This document shows, piece by piece, positions 1 through 6,008 of a stretch of 7,836 nt of DNA. The translations under genes and the position numbers were made by a program. The stretch comes from an uncultured Sutterella sp. (GTDB lineage: Bacteria; Pseudomonadota; Gammaproteobacteria; Burkholderiales; Burkholderiaceae_F). The stretch spans positions 1-7,836 of the forward strand of contig USHK01000047.1 of NCBI GenBank assembly GCA_900554375.1. The letters are read 5' to 3'. The first letter of the stretch is position 1, and each line of letters begins with the position of its first letter. The notes beneath the pieces were generated by a model that saw nothing but the letters and a program-made list of their open reading frames with translations, made no database searches and had not been told where the DNA came from.

Positions 1-660
1 GATGTAGGCGGGCAGCGTAATGAACTGACCGAGGAAGTGGCTCACGATCGTGCCCAAAGCCATGCAGATGGCAATCATGCCGCCCGCCTTGAGCAGCTGC
101 TCGGTAAAGCTCGGGTGTTCGGCCGAATGCTCGTCGATAATATCGGTTTCGACTTCTTCGGGAACATTGAGCTTTGCTGCCAACTCCGGATCGGTCATCG
201 GCGTGCGCACCTTATATTTGCGAATCAGCCATTCGCCGAACGGACCGCCGATCACAAGGGCGGCGACCATGCCGAACGTAGCCGAAGTCACGGCAACAAC
301 CGTGCCGCCGGAAATGCCGTAGAGCTGCTCGAAATTGGGACCGAAAGCAGCCGACGTCCCCAGGCCGCCCATCATGGATACGGAACCGGCCAAAAGTCCG
401 TAGTGGAAGTCGACCCCCATCATCTTTGTAATGGTGACGCCGAGAATGTTTTGCAAAACAGCGAGCACCGTCACGGAAATCAGAAAGCCCAGAAGAAGCT
501 TTCCGCCCTGGCTGATGAGCTTGAGGCTTGCCATCATGCCGATGGTCGTGAAGAACGCAAGCATCAGCACGGTCTGAAGCGTGGAGTCGAACTCCACACG
601 CATCACGCCGTAGCCTTCAAGCACCGAAAGAACAAATGCAAACGGCATGCCGCCCACCAC
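1..660 (-). CDS. gltS: Sodium/glutamate symporter (GltS family), partial, lacking its start
   Basis: GltS imports glutamate with sodium across the inner membrane. Reading the minus strand from about 660 to base 1 gives some 220 residues, open at the window edge, of a family usually near 400. The segment opens with VVGGMPFAFVLSVLEGYG, which fits the PEPVxGG helix near the GltS N-terminus. It continues with hydrophobic stretches LMLAFFTTIGMMASL and LLLGFLISVTVLAVLQNILG, the glycine-rich loop SMMGGLGTSAAFG, then TSATFGMVAALVIGGPFGEWL, a charged cytosolic stretch rich in E and D, and a further hydrophobic helix MIAICMALGTIVSHFL. There is no start codon or first helix of its own: the frame continues upstream, without a stop, into a DEAD-box helicase. 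Composition (roughly 50-65% GC) also differs from the helicase part. The family call rests on remembered motifs. I infer a real gltS fragment joined artificially to another gene. Confidence 0.75.
   Translation of the reverse strand, partial: MVGGMPFAFVLSVLEGYGVMRVEFDSTLQTVLMLAFFTTIGMMASLKLISQGGKLLLGFLISVTVLAVLQNILGVTITKMMGVDFHYGLLAGSVSMMGGLGTSAAFGPNFEQLYGISGGTVVAVTSATFGMVAALVIGGPFGEWLIRKYKVRTPMTDPELAAKLNVPEEVETDIIDEHSAEHPSFTEQLLKAGGMIAICMALGTIVSHFLGQFITLPAYI
643..660 (-). other. In-frame junction between helicase and symporter
   Basis: On the minus strand these 18 bases encode VVGGMP. The peptide suits both parents: the motif Ib glycines of DEAD-box helicases and the PVVGG helix of GltS. Protein identity, codon choice and GC content all change here. 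A short stretch shared by two genomes is where an assembler or a PCR template switch joins unrelated molecules. The exact crossover base cannot be fixed within this shared stretch. Confidence 0.7.
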
Positions 661-978
661 GGTGAGCATGCGGCGCCCCGACGCCTTCGCCAGCTGCAGG
701 CATGCGGCGTCGATCTGCTGCGCGAGCTCGCGCGTGGGGCTCACGACGAGCGCTCGCGGCGAACCGGGGCGTTTGCCGCGGCCGATGCGCTCAAACAAAG
801 GCAGCGCGAACGCCGCCGTCTTGCCGGTGCCGGTTGTCGCGGCGGCCACGACGTCGCGACCTTCGAGGGCCAGCGGTATCGCCTGCTCTTGCACGGGGGT
901 GGGCACGGTGAATCCCATCCGCTCGACGGCGGACAGGGTCGTCTCGGACAGGCCGAGGTCTTGAAACGTCGAACTCAA
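643..978 (-). CDS. DEAD-box ATP-dependent RNA helicase, N-terminal fragment
   Basis: This is the start of an RNA-unwinding ATPase of the RhlE/DbpA-like DEAD-box group. The start is a TTG at 978-976, giving MSSTFQDLGLSETTL; a GGAG at 989-986 sits 7 bases upstream and supports it. Visible motifs in order: the Q motif GFTVPTPVQ (residues 22-30), Walker A ATTGTGKT (47-54), motif Ia PTRELA (81-86) and the GG of motif Ib (109-110). After about residue 112 the protein stops being a helicase and reads as a GltS transporter in the same frame. The DEAD box, the SAT motif and the whole second RecA domain are therefore missing, and the product could not be an active helicase. The fragment and its leader are about 70-78% GC, far above the genes to the right. 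The family is clear, the subfamily is not, so no symbol is given. Confidence 0.8.
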
Positions 979-1212
979 AGCGTATCTCCAAGCGTCATTG
1001 CAGGATTCGCGCGGTGCGGCCGGGCCGGCGCGCGTCGCGTGCGGCGCGGAAACAGGGTGCGCGCCGATCACCTGCGTCTATGATAGCGCATTGGGGGCGC
1101 ATGCGGGTCGTCTGCGCGAATACGCCGCAACCGGAGGCGTTGCCGACGCGCCGGACGGAGCGGGGGAGTGCGCCCGGGCTTGCTCGTCTCGGGGGTTATA
1201 CGGTTTTTCTCG
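979..1212. other. GC-rich leader region without a gene
   Basis: The stretch from the helicase start to the inverted repeat holds no convincing gene. Open frames crossing it on either strand are arginine- and alanine-rich translations typical of very GC-rich DNA. The 60 bases at 1021-1080 are about 77% GC. On the minus strand it carries the ribosome binding site of the helicase (986-989) and a possible -10 element at 1080-1085. Confidence 0.6.
1080..1085 (-). promoter_or_regulatory. Possible -10 element for the helicase frame
   Basis: The minus strand reads TATCAT, five of six matches to TATAAT, in otherwise very GC-rich DNA. Transcription would start near 1073 and leave a leader of about 95 bases before the TTG at 978. 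No good -35 hexamer sits 16-18 bases upstream, so this is only a candidate. Confidence 0.25.
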
Positions 1213-1281
1213 CTCATGCACGCTTTTGTCAACCATGTGCACCCAATCGAAGCGATTTCGCTTGTCAAAAGCGTGCATGAG
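1213..1281. repeat. Long inverted repeat beside the tRNA 3' end
   Basis: CTCATGCACGCTTTTG at 1213-1228 is the exact reverse complement of 1266-1281, a 16 bp perfect stem. It extends inward by three more pairs after one mismatch. The 37-base interval between the perfect arms holds a second small palindrome, AAGCGATTTCGCTT (1250-1263). On the tRNA strand the element begins six bases after the CCA end. No T tract follows on either strand, so it is not a standard intrinsic terminator. It could act in tRNA 3' processing or transcript end protection, be a REP-like repeat, or mark an integration site; none can be chosen from sequence alone. Confidence 0.75.
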
Positions 1282-1287
1282 GGAAAA

Positions 1288-1364
1288 TGGTCGGGACGAC
1301 AGGATTCGAACCTGCGGCATCCTGCTCCCAAAGCAGGCGCGCTACCAGACTACGCTACACCCCG
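1288..1364 (-). tRNA. tRNA-Pro, anticodon TGG
   Basis: A 77-base cloverleaf with encoded CCA decodes proline CCA and, by wobble, other CCN codons. The acceptor stem CGGGGTG pairs with CGTCCCG (two G-T wobbles), discriminator base A. The anticodon stem CCTGC/GCAGG closes the loop TTTGGGA, placing TGG at the anticodon with G37 after it. The T arm has the loop TTCGAAT between GCAGG and CCTGT. The C1-G72 first pair is the known bacterial tRNA-Pro feature. The gene sits exactly at the border between GC-rich DNA on its left and AT-rich DNA on its right. Confidence 0.97.
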
Positions 1365-1374
1365 TTCATCAAGG

Positions 1375-1390
1375 AAACGTGAATATAACA
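1375..1390 (-). promoter_or_regulatory. Extended -10 promoter for tRNA-Pro
   Basis: Minus-strand TATATT (1387-1382) is preceded by TG and one base (1390-1388), the extended -10 pattern. Transcription would begin near 1375, about ten bases before the tRNA 5' end, a normal distance. The -35 position is poor, as often with extended -10 promoters. The ten-base stretch at its downstream edge recurs at 1442-1451. Confidence 0.5.
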
Positions 1391-1450
1391 CAATTCCAAA
1401 ATGCTTGCTTTGAAAGCTCCCGAATAAATTTACGTCGGACCGGAAACGTG

Positions 1451-1479
1451 ATTCTACTCAACTTTAGAAAAAATTTCCA
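1451..1479 (-). promoter_or_regulatory. Possible upstream promoter for tRNA-Pro
   Basis: Minus-strand TGGAAA (1479-1474, four of six to TTGACA) lies 17 bases from TAGAAT (1456-1451, five of six to TATAAT). The sequence just after the -10 is the same as after the proximal tRNA promoter. It would serve the tRNA with a leader of about 80 bases. No experimental support. Confidence 0.35.
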
Positions 1480-1565
1480 CCTTACCCGATCACAACATTG
1501 CGAAGTGGGTCTGACGCATTGCTCTTTGGTCAATTACCACTGCCCTGCAGATACGGACGGAATAC

Positions 1566-2663
1566 TCATACTCCGCTCTCGGGCGTGCTTTCCTGACTTG
1601 TTCCTAGAAGAAGATCTTTGTTATTAATGGGGGGAGCTAAACGAGCTTTAGAAATAATGATCTTAAAGGTTGAACCCTTTCCGAGTTCGGACTCAATTTG
1701 CAGCTGAGCTTGATGGCGGAACAAAACGTGTTTGACAATCGCAAGACCTAAACCAGTTCCCCCTGTTTCTCTGGAGCGAGACTTATCCACGCGATAAAAA
1801 CGCTCGGTTACGCGAGGAATATGTTCCGGTGCAATGCCAATCCCGTTGTCCTTGACTGACAAAATACCTTGCTCGTCTTTCACTTCCCATGAAAGTTCAA
1901 TCTTGCCATCCTTCGGCGTATAGCGCACCGCATTAGTCACGAGATTGGTAACGGCGCTTCGCATGTCTTTAAAGTCACCCAGTATTCCTTCCGGCGCCAC
2001 TTTCGTAATCTTAATCTCATGAGCACCTCCGGAAATCATCCGGCCTTCTGCCGCTGCCTCTTCCAAGATTTCATCCACATCAATAAGTTCGCGAGAAGCC
2101 GGGGCTGCATCTTGCTCGAGCCTGGACAGTGCAAGTAAATCGTCAACCAACGCACGCATCCTTTCAGCCTGCTCAAGCATCATTTCCCAGTGCAGCCGAT
2201 CCTCTTCATTAAGATTCGGATTTTCAGTTGCAAGTTCAAGAAACCCTTGAATCACCGTCAGAGGAGTTCGCAGTTCGTGAGAAACATTACCGACAAAATC
2301 ACGGCGGAAGTCATCGATTCTCTTGGATTCGGTAATGTCGCGCGTGACGACGACGGTATATTTTTTGCCGGCGGAAATTACGCGGACTTCTAAAACTCGT
2401 CCGTCTGGAAGATCGATCAATTGACGAGCTTTCCATCGGTCAGACTGAATGTGCTGAATGAATTCCGGATTCGCAAACACATCCGTCAGCTTTTTCCCGA
2501 CATCTTTTTCCGGATCCAACGAGAGATCTCGTTCAGCGATACGGTTCATCCACTGAATCACCAGATCCTTTCGCAACAAAACCACGCCGTCGGGAAGCGC
2601 ACTAAGCGTCTGACGAAACCGCAGCTCTTTCTCTTCAAACTTGGTATGGTTTTTATCGGTCAT
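1566..2663 (-). CDS. phoR: PhoR-like phosphate-regulon sensor histidine kinase without membrane segments
   Basis: PhoR phosphorylates and dephosphorylates PhoB in response to phosphate supply. I start it at ATG 2663 (MTDKNHTKFEEK, 365 aa), which has AGAGG just upstream; the frame stays open to 2789, but that extra stretch looks unconserved. Residues about 15-110 form a PAS domain with LPDGVVLL and the VTRDITE end. The H box FVGNVSHELRTPLTVIQGF follows with His129. The ATP-binding domain has the N box NLVTNAVRYTP (240-250), G1 DNGIGIAPEHIPRVTERFYRV and G2 GGTGLGLAIVKH (301-312). These match the PhoR family closely. E. coli PhoR is 431 aa with an N-terminal membrane region of some 60 residues; here neither the chosen start nor the upstream frame has one, so the protein should be cytosolic unless tethered by partners. 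It follows phoB after a 147-base gap. No pst or phoU gene is in view. Confidence 0.9.
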   Translation of the reverse strand: MTDKNHTKFEEKELRFRQTLSALPDGVVLLRKDLVIQWMNRIAERDLSLDPEKDVGKKLTDVFANPEFIQHIQSDRWKARQLIDLPDGRVLEVRVISAGKKYTVVVTRDITESKRIDDFRRDFVGNVSHELRTPLTVIQGFLELATENPNLNEEDRLHWEMMLEQAERMRALVDDLLALSRLEQDAAPASRELIDVDEILEEAAAEGRMISGGAHEIKITKVAPEGILGDFKDMRSAVTNLVTNAVRYTPKDGKIELSWEVKDEQGILSVKDNGIGIAPEHIPRVTERFYRVDKSRSRETGGTGLGLAIVKHVLFRHQAQLQIESELGKGSTFKIIISKARLAPPINNKDLLLGTSQESTPESGV

Positions 2664-2673
2664 ATTCCTCTTT

Positions 2674-2696
2674 TTTACTAGTATCTTGCTAGTAAA
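2674..2696. repeat. Inverted repeat just upstream of the phoR ribosome binding site
   Basis: TTTACTAG (2674-2681) and CTAGTAAA (2689-2696) form an exact 8 bp inverted repeat with a 7-base loop. On the phoR strand it ends a few bases before the AGAGG of the ribosome binding site (2671-2667). It could be an operator or an RNA hairpin affecting phoR translation. It is AT-rich with no proper T tract, so it is not a clear terminator. Confidence 0.55.
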
Positions 2697-2712
2697 CTTT
2701 TTGTTTAATAGA

Positions 2713-2744
2713 AATCCGGAATCGCGCCTTGAGCTAACCGGATT
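2713..2744. repeat. Second inverted repeat in the phoB-phoR gap
   Basis: AATCCGG at 2713-2719 is the reverse complement of CCGGATT at 2738-2744, an 18-base loop between. It lies in the same spacer as the repeat at 2674-2696. On the minus strand a TATAAG (2766-2761) upstream could be the -10 of an internal phoR promoter, but no good -35 goes with it. Confidence 0.4.
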
Positions 2745-2810
2745 AGGAATTCTTAAACCGCTTATAAAACGCGGCTGAGGTTCATACAAGAGCCGTTTTC
2801 CAAAATCTGT

Positions 2811-3503
2811 TTAAGCTTTTAAGTTTGAGGCTCGATACCCGACTCCTCGAACCGTCTCTATAAAGTCAGCCGCGGCAGTACCCGCCAACTGTTTGCGCAG
2901 ACGCAGCATGTGAACGTCAACGGTTCTTTCGTCAATATCTGCGCCGACACCCCAAACCTTGTCGATAAGCTGGGCGCGAGAATAAACACGTCCCGGGTGC
3001 TTGGCAAAAACTTGAAGAAATTTAAATTCCACTGCAGACAATCGCAGCGGTTTGCCGTTGACTCGTGCTTCATACCGCTCAGCATCAATCTCAAGCGGTC
3101 CTACTCGCAGCGTATCAGGAAGAGCATCGCCGCCCTTGCGCCGGATAACAGCACGAATTCTGGCGACGAGCTCTCTCGGAGAGAAGGGCTTAGTCACGTA
3201 GTCATCGGCCCCCGCCTCTAAACCTCGAACCCTGTCGTCTTCTTGTCCGCGGGCGGTCAGCATGATGACGGGCAAACTTTCGTTGCTGTGGTAACGCCGA
3301 AGTTCATGCAGCCACTCCAGACCGGCGCAATCCGGAAGCATCCAGTCCAAGAGAATGATGTCCGGTTTGGCTGCTTCGAGATTCTTCTTTGCTTCGGCAA
3401 CGTTCGCTGCCTTGCGGACCTCCATTCCGGAGGTTCGACAGGTATAAGAAATTAACTCTAAAATTGACGGCTCATCTTCTACGATCAAAACGGATGTCGT
3501 CAT
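2811..3503 (-). CDS. phoB: Phosphate-regulon response regulator PhoB (OmpR family)
   Basis: PhoB, once phosphorylated by PhoR, binds pho boxes and activates phosphate-starvation genes. The 230-residue protein is full length. The receiver domain (about 1-120) shows acidic pocket E9/D10, phosphoacceptor D53 in LLDWMLPD, switch T83 in MLTARG and K105 in DYVTKPFSPRELVARI. The C-terminal winged helix (about 130-228) has LSAVEFKFLQVFAKHPGRVY, the recognition-helix motif RTVDVHMLRLRKQL and the closing ETVRGVGYR, all typical of PhoB. The start at 3503 is fixed by AAGGAG five bases upstream; the stop codon of glmM overlaps that site, so translation is probably coupled to glmM. I see no pho box consensus upstream in the nine-base gap, so the gene must be read from promoters further up. 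A paralogous OmpR-family regulator is possible, but the PhoR partner downstream supports PhoB. Confidence 0.95.
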   Translation of the reverse strand: MTTSVLIVEDEPSILELISYTCRTSGMEVRKAANVAEAKKNLEAAKPDIILLDWMLPDCAGLEWLHELRRYHSNESLPVIMLTARGQEDDRVRGLEAGADDYVTKPFSPRELVARIRAVIRRKGGDALPDTLRVGPLEIDAERYEARVNGKPLRLSAVEFKFLQVFAKHPGRVYSRAQLIDKVWGVGADIDERTVDVHMLRLRKQLAGTAAADFIETVRGVGYRASNLKA

Positions 3504-3512
3504 CGTCTCTCC

Positions 3513-4850
3513 TTATGCTTCGAGCGGAATGAGTTCAGCTAAGGCCTGAGCATTTTTTTTGGCTTCAGCGATATCTTCGCATTCCACCATCACGCGAACC
3601 AACGGTTCTGTTCCCGAAGCGCGCACCAAAACTCTTCCCTTTCCCTCCAACCTCTTCGAAGCGGCTTTGATCGCATCCAACAGCGCCTGATCTTCATTCC
3701 AGACGTAACCGGCTTTATATCTTCGGTTAATCAGAACCTGAGGCGTGAGAGCGACTTCGGAAAGAACAGATTCGAGCGTGGAACGGTTGCGTGCCAGCAC
3801 CGAGAGAACCTGGAGACTAGAGACAATGCCGTCACCGGTTGTCTGCTTATCCAAAATAATGAGGTGGCCTGATCCCTCCCCGCCTAAATCAATTCCTTCC
3901 TTAAGCATGACTTCTAAAACGTAGCGGTCCCCAACCTTGGCACGATGGAACGGAACGCCGAGCTTCTTGAATTGTTTTTCAATCGCGAAGTTGGTCATGA
4001 GCGTACCGACGACACCGTTAAGTACTCCTCGGTTCATACGATCTTTGGCAATAAGATAGAGCAGCTGATCGCCGTTATAGACCTGACGGCGGTCTGCCAT
4101 GATCAGACGGTCAGCATCTCCGTCAAGCGCAATACCGATGTCGCAGCCGGCCTTCTGAACGCGATCCGGAAGAGTTTCGGTATGAGTTGCCCCCACACCT
4201 TCATTGATATTGAATCCGTCAGGCGTGTTGCCGCCGCATATGACGGTCGCACCAAGTTCGTGATAGACATCCGGAGCGATGTGATAAGCCGCGCCGTTAG
4301 CGCAGTCAACATAAATCTTGAACCCCTTCAAGTCTAAATCGGACGGGAAAGTACTCTTGCAGAATTCGACATACCGACCCGCTGCATCATCGAGTCGGCG
4401 TGCTTTGCCAAGACGAGCACTGTCTACACAGCTGAAACCGCGGTCCATCTCTTTTTCTATCTGGAGTTCCATTTCATCCGGCAACTTCGTCCCTTTGTCC
4501 GAAAAAAATTTGATGCCATTATCGTAGAAGGGATTATGAGAAGCGGATATGACAACTCCGGCACTCAGTCTCTGAGCTCGCGTGAGATAGGCGACTGCAG
4601 GCGTAGGAAGCGGTCCGCCGAGCATCACATCTACACCGGCACTCAAAAATCCGGCCTGAAGGGCAGCTTCCAGCATATAACCCGAGACGCGGGTATCTTT
4701 TCCGATAAAAACACCTACCTCTCCGTCAGTCGTTTGCTGTTTGAGAATGCGGCCGGCAGCCTGTGCCAAAAGCATTGCGAATTCAGGCGTAATCGGTGTC
4801 TGTCCGACCCTTCCTCTTACGCCGTCCGTTCCAAAATATTTTCGGGTCAT
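3513..4850 (-). CDS. glmM: Phosphoglucosamine mutase
   Basis: GlmM converts glucosamine-6-phosphate to glucosamine-1-phosphate, the step before GlmU on the way to UDP-GlcNAc for peptidoglycan and LPS. The 445-residue length matches the family. It starts [16 protein letters not shown], the typical N-terminus. The active-site serine that carries the phosphate is S104 in [16 protein letters not shown]. The magnesium loop is DGDADR (D243, D245, D247). The sugar-specificity loop is GGEGSGH (323-329) and the phosphate-binding loop [12 protein letters not shown] (410-421) closes domain 4. The ATG overlaps the folP stop by four bases (ATGA), with AAGGAA upstream, so it is translationally coupled to folP. 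folP-glmM is a widely conserved pair in proteobacteria. Confidence 0.97.
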   Translation of the reverse strand: MTRKYFGTDGVRGRVGQTPITPEFAMLLAQAAGRILKQQTTDGEVGVFIGKDTRVSGYMLEAALQAGFLSAGVDVMLGGPLPTPAVAYLTRAQRLSAGVVISASHNPFYDNGIKFFSDKGTKLPDEMELQIEKEMDRGFSCVDSARLGKARRLDDAAGRYVEFCKSTFPSDLDLKGFKIYVDCANGAAYHIAPDVYHELGATVICGGNTPDGFNINEGVGATHTETLPDRVQKAGCDIGIALDGDADRLIMADRRQVYNGDQLLYLIAKDRMNRGVLNGVVGTLMTNFAIEKQFKKLGVPFHRAKVGDRYVLEVMLKEGIDLGGEGSGHLIILDKQTTGDGIVSSLQVLSVLARNRSTLESVLSEVALTPQVLINRRYKAGYVWNEDQALLDAIKAASKRLEGKGRVLVRASGTEPLVRVMVECEDIAEAKKNAQALAELIPLEA

Positions 4851-5695
4851 TTCAATTCCTTGTATTGAATCATTGCGTTGTAGATCGTGAGTGCTTCTTT
4901 CATCTGCTTAACGTCGTGAACTCGTACAATCGATGCTCCTCTCTCGACGGCAAGCAAATGCGCCGTCACGGAAGAAATAACGCGCTCTTCTGCTCGAGCG
5001 ACACCGGTAACAACCCCAAGCGAAGATTTTCGGCTCATGCCGTACAAAAGCGGATAGCCTAATGATAAAAAATCTCCCGTCTTTGCAAGAAGTTCGAAAT
5101 TCTGTGAAACCGTCTTCCCGAATCCGAAGCCCGGATCCAAAACAATCTTGTCAGCCGACACGCCTTGGGCGGTCAGTTGCCGAGCCCTTTCAACAAGGAA
5201 GCTCTTTACCTCAGGCACGAGAGCTGCGTAAACGGGATTTTTCTGCATCGTGCGAGGCTCTCCTTGCATGTGCATCAGGCAGACACCGCAGCCGCTCTTC
5301 GCCGCAGCTTCTAATGCTCCGCTCCGACGAAGCGCATAGACATCATTAATAATTTGTGCACCGGCTTCTGCTGCCGCTGTCATCACTTCCGGTTTGCTAG
5401 TATCAACCGAGATGACCAAACCCTCTGCGCTCAAGGCCTCAATCACGGGAATCACGCGCTCCAACTCAGAGTGAACACTTACTTCTTCCGCTCCGGGCCT
5501 TGTAGACTCGCCGCCAATATCTAAAATATCAGCCCCATCTTCCGCCAACCGAAAACCGTGTTCAATTGCTTGCGAAGAAGAATAATATTTTCCGCCGTCA
5601 CTAAATGAATCCGGCGTAACGTTTACAATCCCCATAATTTTCGGGGTTGATAAATCGATGACCCGATCACGGCACTTCCAAAATTTCTGGACCAT
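4847..5695 (-). CDS. folP: Dihydropteroate synthase
   Basis: FolP joins p-aminobenzoate to dihydropterin pyrophosphate in folate synthesis and is the sulfonamide target. The 282-residue TIM barrel has every signature: [15 protein letters not shown] (21-35), GGESTRPGA (61-69), the VDTS strand with D98, IINDV (N117), [11 protein letters not shown] (141-151), DPGFGFGK (187-194), SRKS (221-224) and RVHDV (258-262). The loop positions commonly altered in sulfonamide resistance, the F of NVTPDSF and the P of TRPGA, are the ordinary residues with no insertion, so sensitivity is the likely state (inference). The start at 5695 follows the cyaY stop by three bases, with GGAG inside the end of cyaY; it overlaps glmM by four bases at its end. 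It thus sits in a coupled cyaY-folP-glmM run. Confidence 0.97.
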   Translation of the reverse strand: MVQKFWKCRDRVIDLSTPKIMGIVNVTPDSFSDGGKYYSSSQAIEHGFRLAEDGADILDIGGESTRPGAEEVSVHSELERVIPVIEALSAEGLVISVDTSKPEVMTAAAEAGAQIINDVYALRRSGALEAAAKSGCGVCLMHMQGEPRTMQKNPVYAALVPEVKSFLVERARQLTAQGVSADKIVLDPGFGFGKTVSQNFELLAKTGDFLSLGYPLLYGMSRKSSLGVVTGVARAEERVISSVTAHLLAVERGASIVRVHDVKQMKEALTIYNAMIQYKELK

Positions 5696-5698
5696 TTG

Positions 5699-5992
5699 TC
5701 AGCACTCCAGAGCTTCTTTCAGACATTCTGCAAAGGGTTTTCCTCCTTGGCGATGATTCACCAAAACACCTGCATCGTCATAGTAAAAGTGCATTCCTCC
5801 CAGCGGTGAGGCCAGCCACATCTCTTCCATGGCTTCCTGACGGTTAATTACAACTACTTTTCCGTCCTCAAGCGTCAGAGTTAACACATTCCCTTCGCGA
5901 TCAAAATCCACATCGGAATATTGATCATCAACTAATTGCTCAATCTCGTTGAAGGTTTTCTCCGATAACTCGATAAAATCTCTTTTTGTCAT
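5699..5992 (-). CDS. cyaY: Frataxin-like iron-sulfur cluster assembly protein CyaY
   Basis: CyaY binds iron and the cysteine desulfurase IscS and tunes iron-sulfur cluster assembly in the cytosol. From ATG 5992 the protein has 97 residues (MTKRDFIELSEKTFNEIEQL), close to the 106 of E. coli. The first helix is followed by the acidic ridge VDDQYSDVDFDREGNVLTLTLEDG, then the frataxin core VVINRQEAMEEMWLASPLGGMHFYY (47-71). The frame extends upstream to 6157, but that part overlaps the start of lptM in antisense and has no frataxin likeness. No Shine-Dalgarno sequence is visible before the chosen ATG. A minus-strand CATAAT at 6011-6006 would start transcription within about ten bases of the ATG, giving a nearly leaderless message (speculative). 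It is followed by folP after three bases, which is not the usual cyaY setting. Confidence 0.92.
   Translation of the reverse strand: MTKRDFIELSEKTFNEIEQLVDDQYSDVDFDREGNVLTLTLEDGKVVVINRQEAMEEMWLASPLGGMHFYYDDAGVLVNHRQGGKPFAECLKEALEC
5949..5977 (+). promoter_or_regulatory. Candidate promoter for lptM-lysA inside cyaY
   Basis: TTGAAG (5949-5954) and GATAAA (5972-5977) are separated by exactly 17 bases, each matching four of six consensus positions. Transcription would start near 5984, about 25 bases before the lptM ATG. Since the divergent start codons are only 16 bases apart, a promoter for lptM has to lie within cyaY. Confidence 0.35.
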
Positions 5993-6008
5993 GGTAGATT
6001 TGTCAATT

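Noticed and set aside
791..991. Short minus-strand frame with a start at 991
   Set aside because: It is a one-base-shifted shadow of the helicase; Q motif and Walker A appear only in the frame starting at 978.
37..1083. Long plus-strand open frame of 348 codons over the left region
   Set aside because: His/Arg/Ala-rich, without any recognisable domain, and antisense to the clear helicase/GltS frame; a shadow of GC-rich coding DNA.
1213..1281. Inverted repeat as an intrinsic terminator of tRNA-Pro
   Set aside because: No T tract follows the stem on either strand and the loop is too long for a standard terminator.
998..1627. Plus-strand frame of 209 codons across the tRNA region
   Set aside because: It runs through the tRNA antisense and through the tail of phoR, with no protein signature.
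2664..2789. Longer PhoR N-terminus starting at 2789
   Set aside because: The added 42 residues show no domain or membrane segment, and a ribosome binding site stands before the ATG at 2663.
3504..3512. Pho box or separate promoter directly before phoB
   Set aside because: Only nine bases separate glmM and phoB, occupied by the ribosome binding site; no CTGTCAT-like direct repeats seen.
4847..5695. Acquired sulfonamide-resistant dihydropteroate synthase
   Set aside because: The gene sits in a housekeeping run with glmM and has ordinary residues in NVTPDSF and TRPGA, with no loop insertion.
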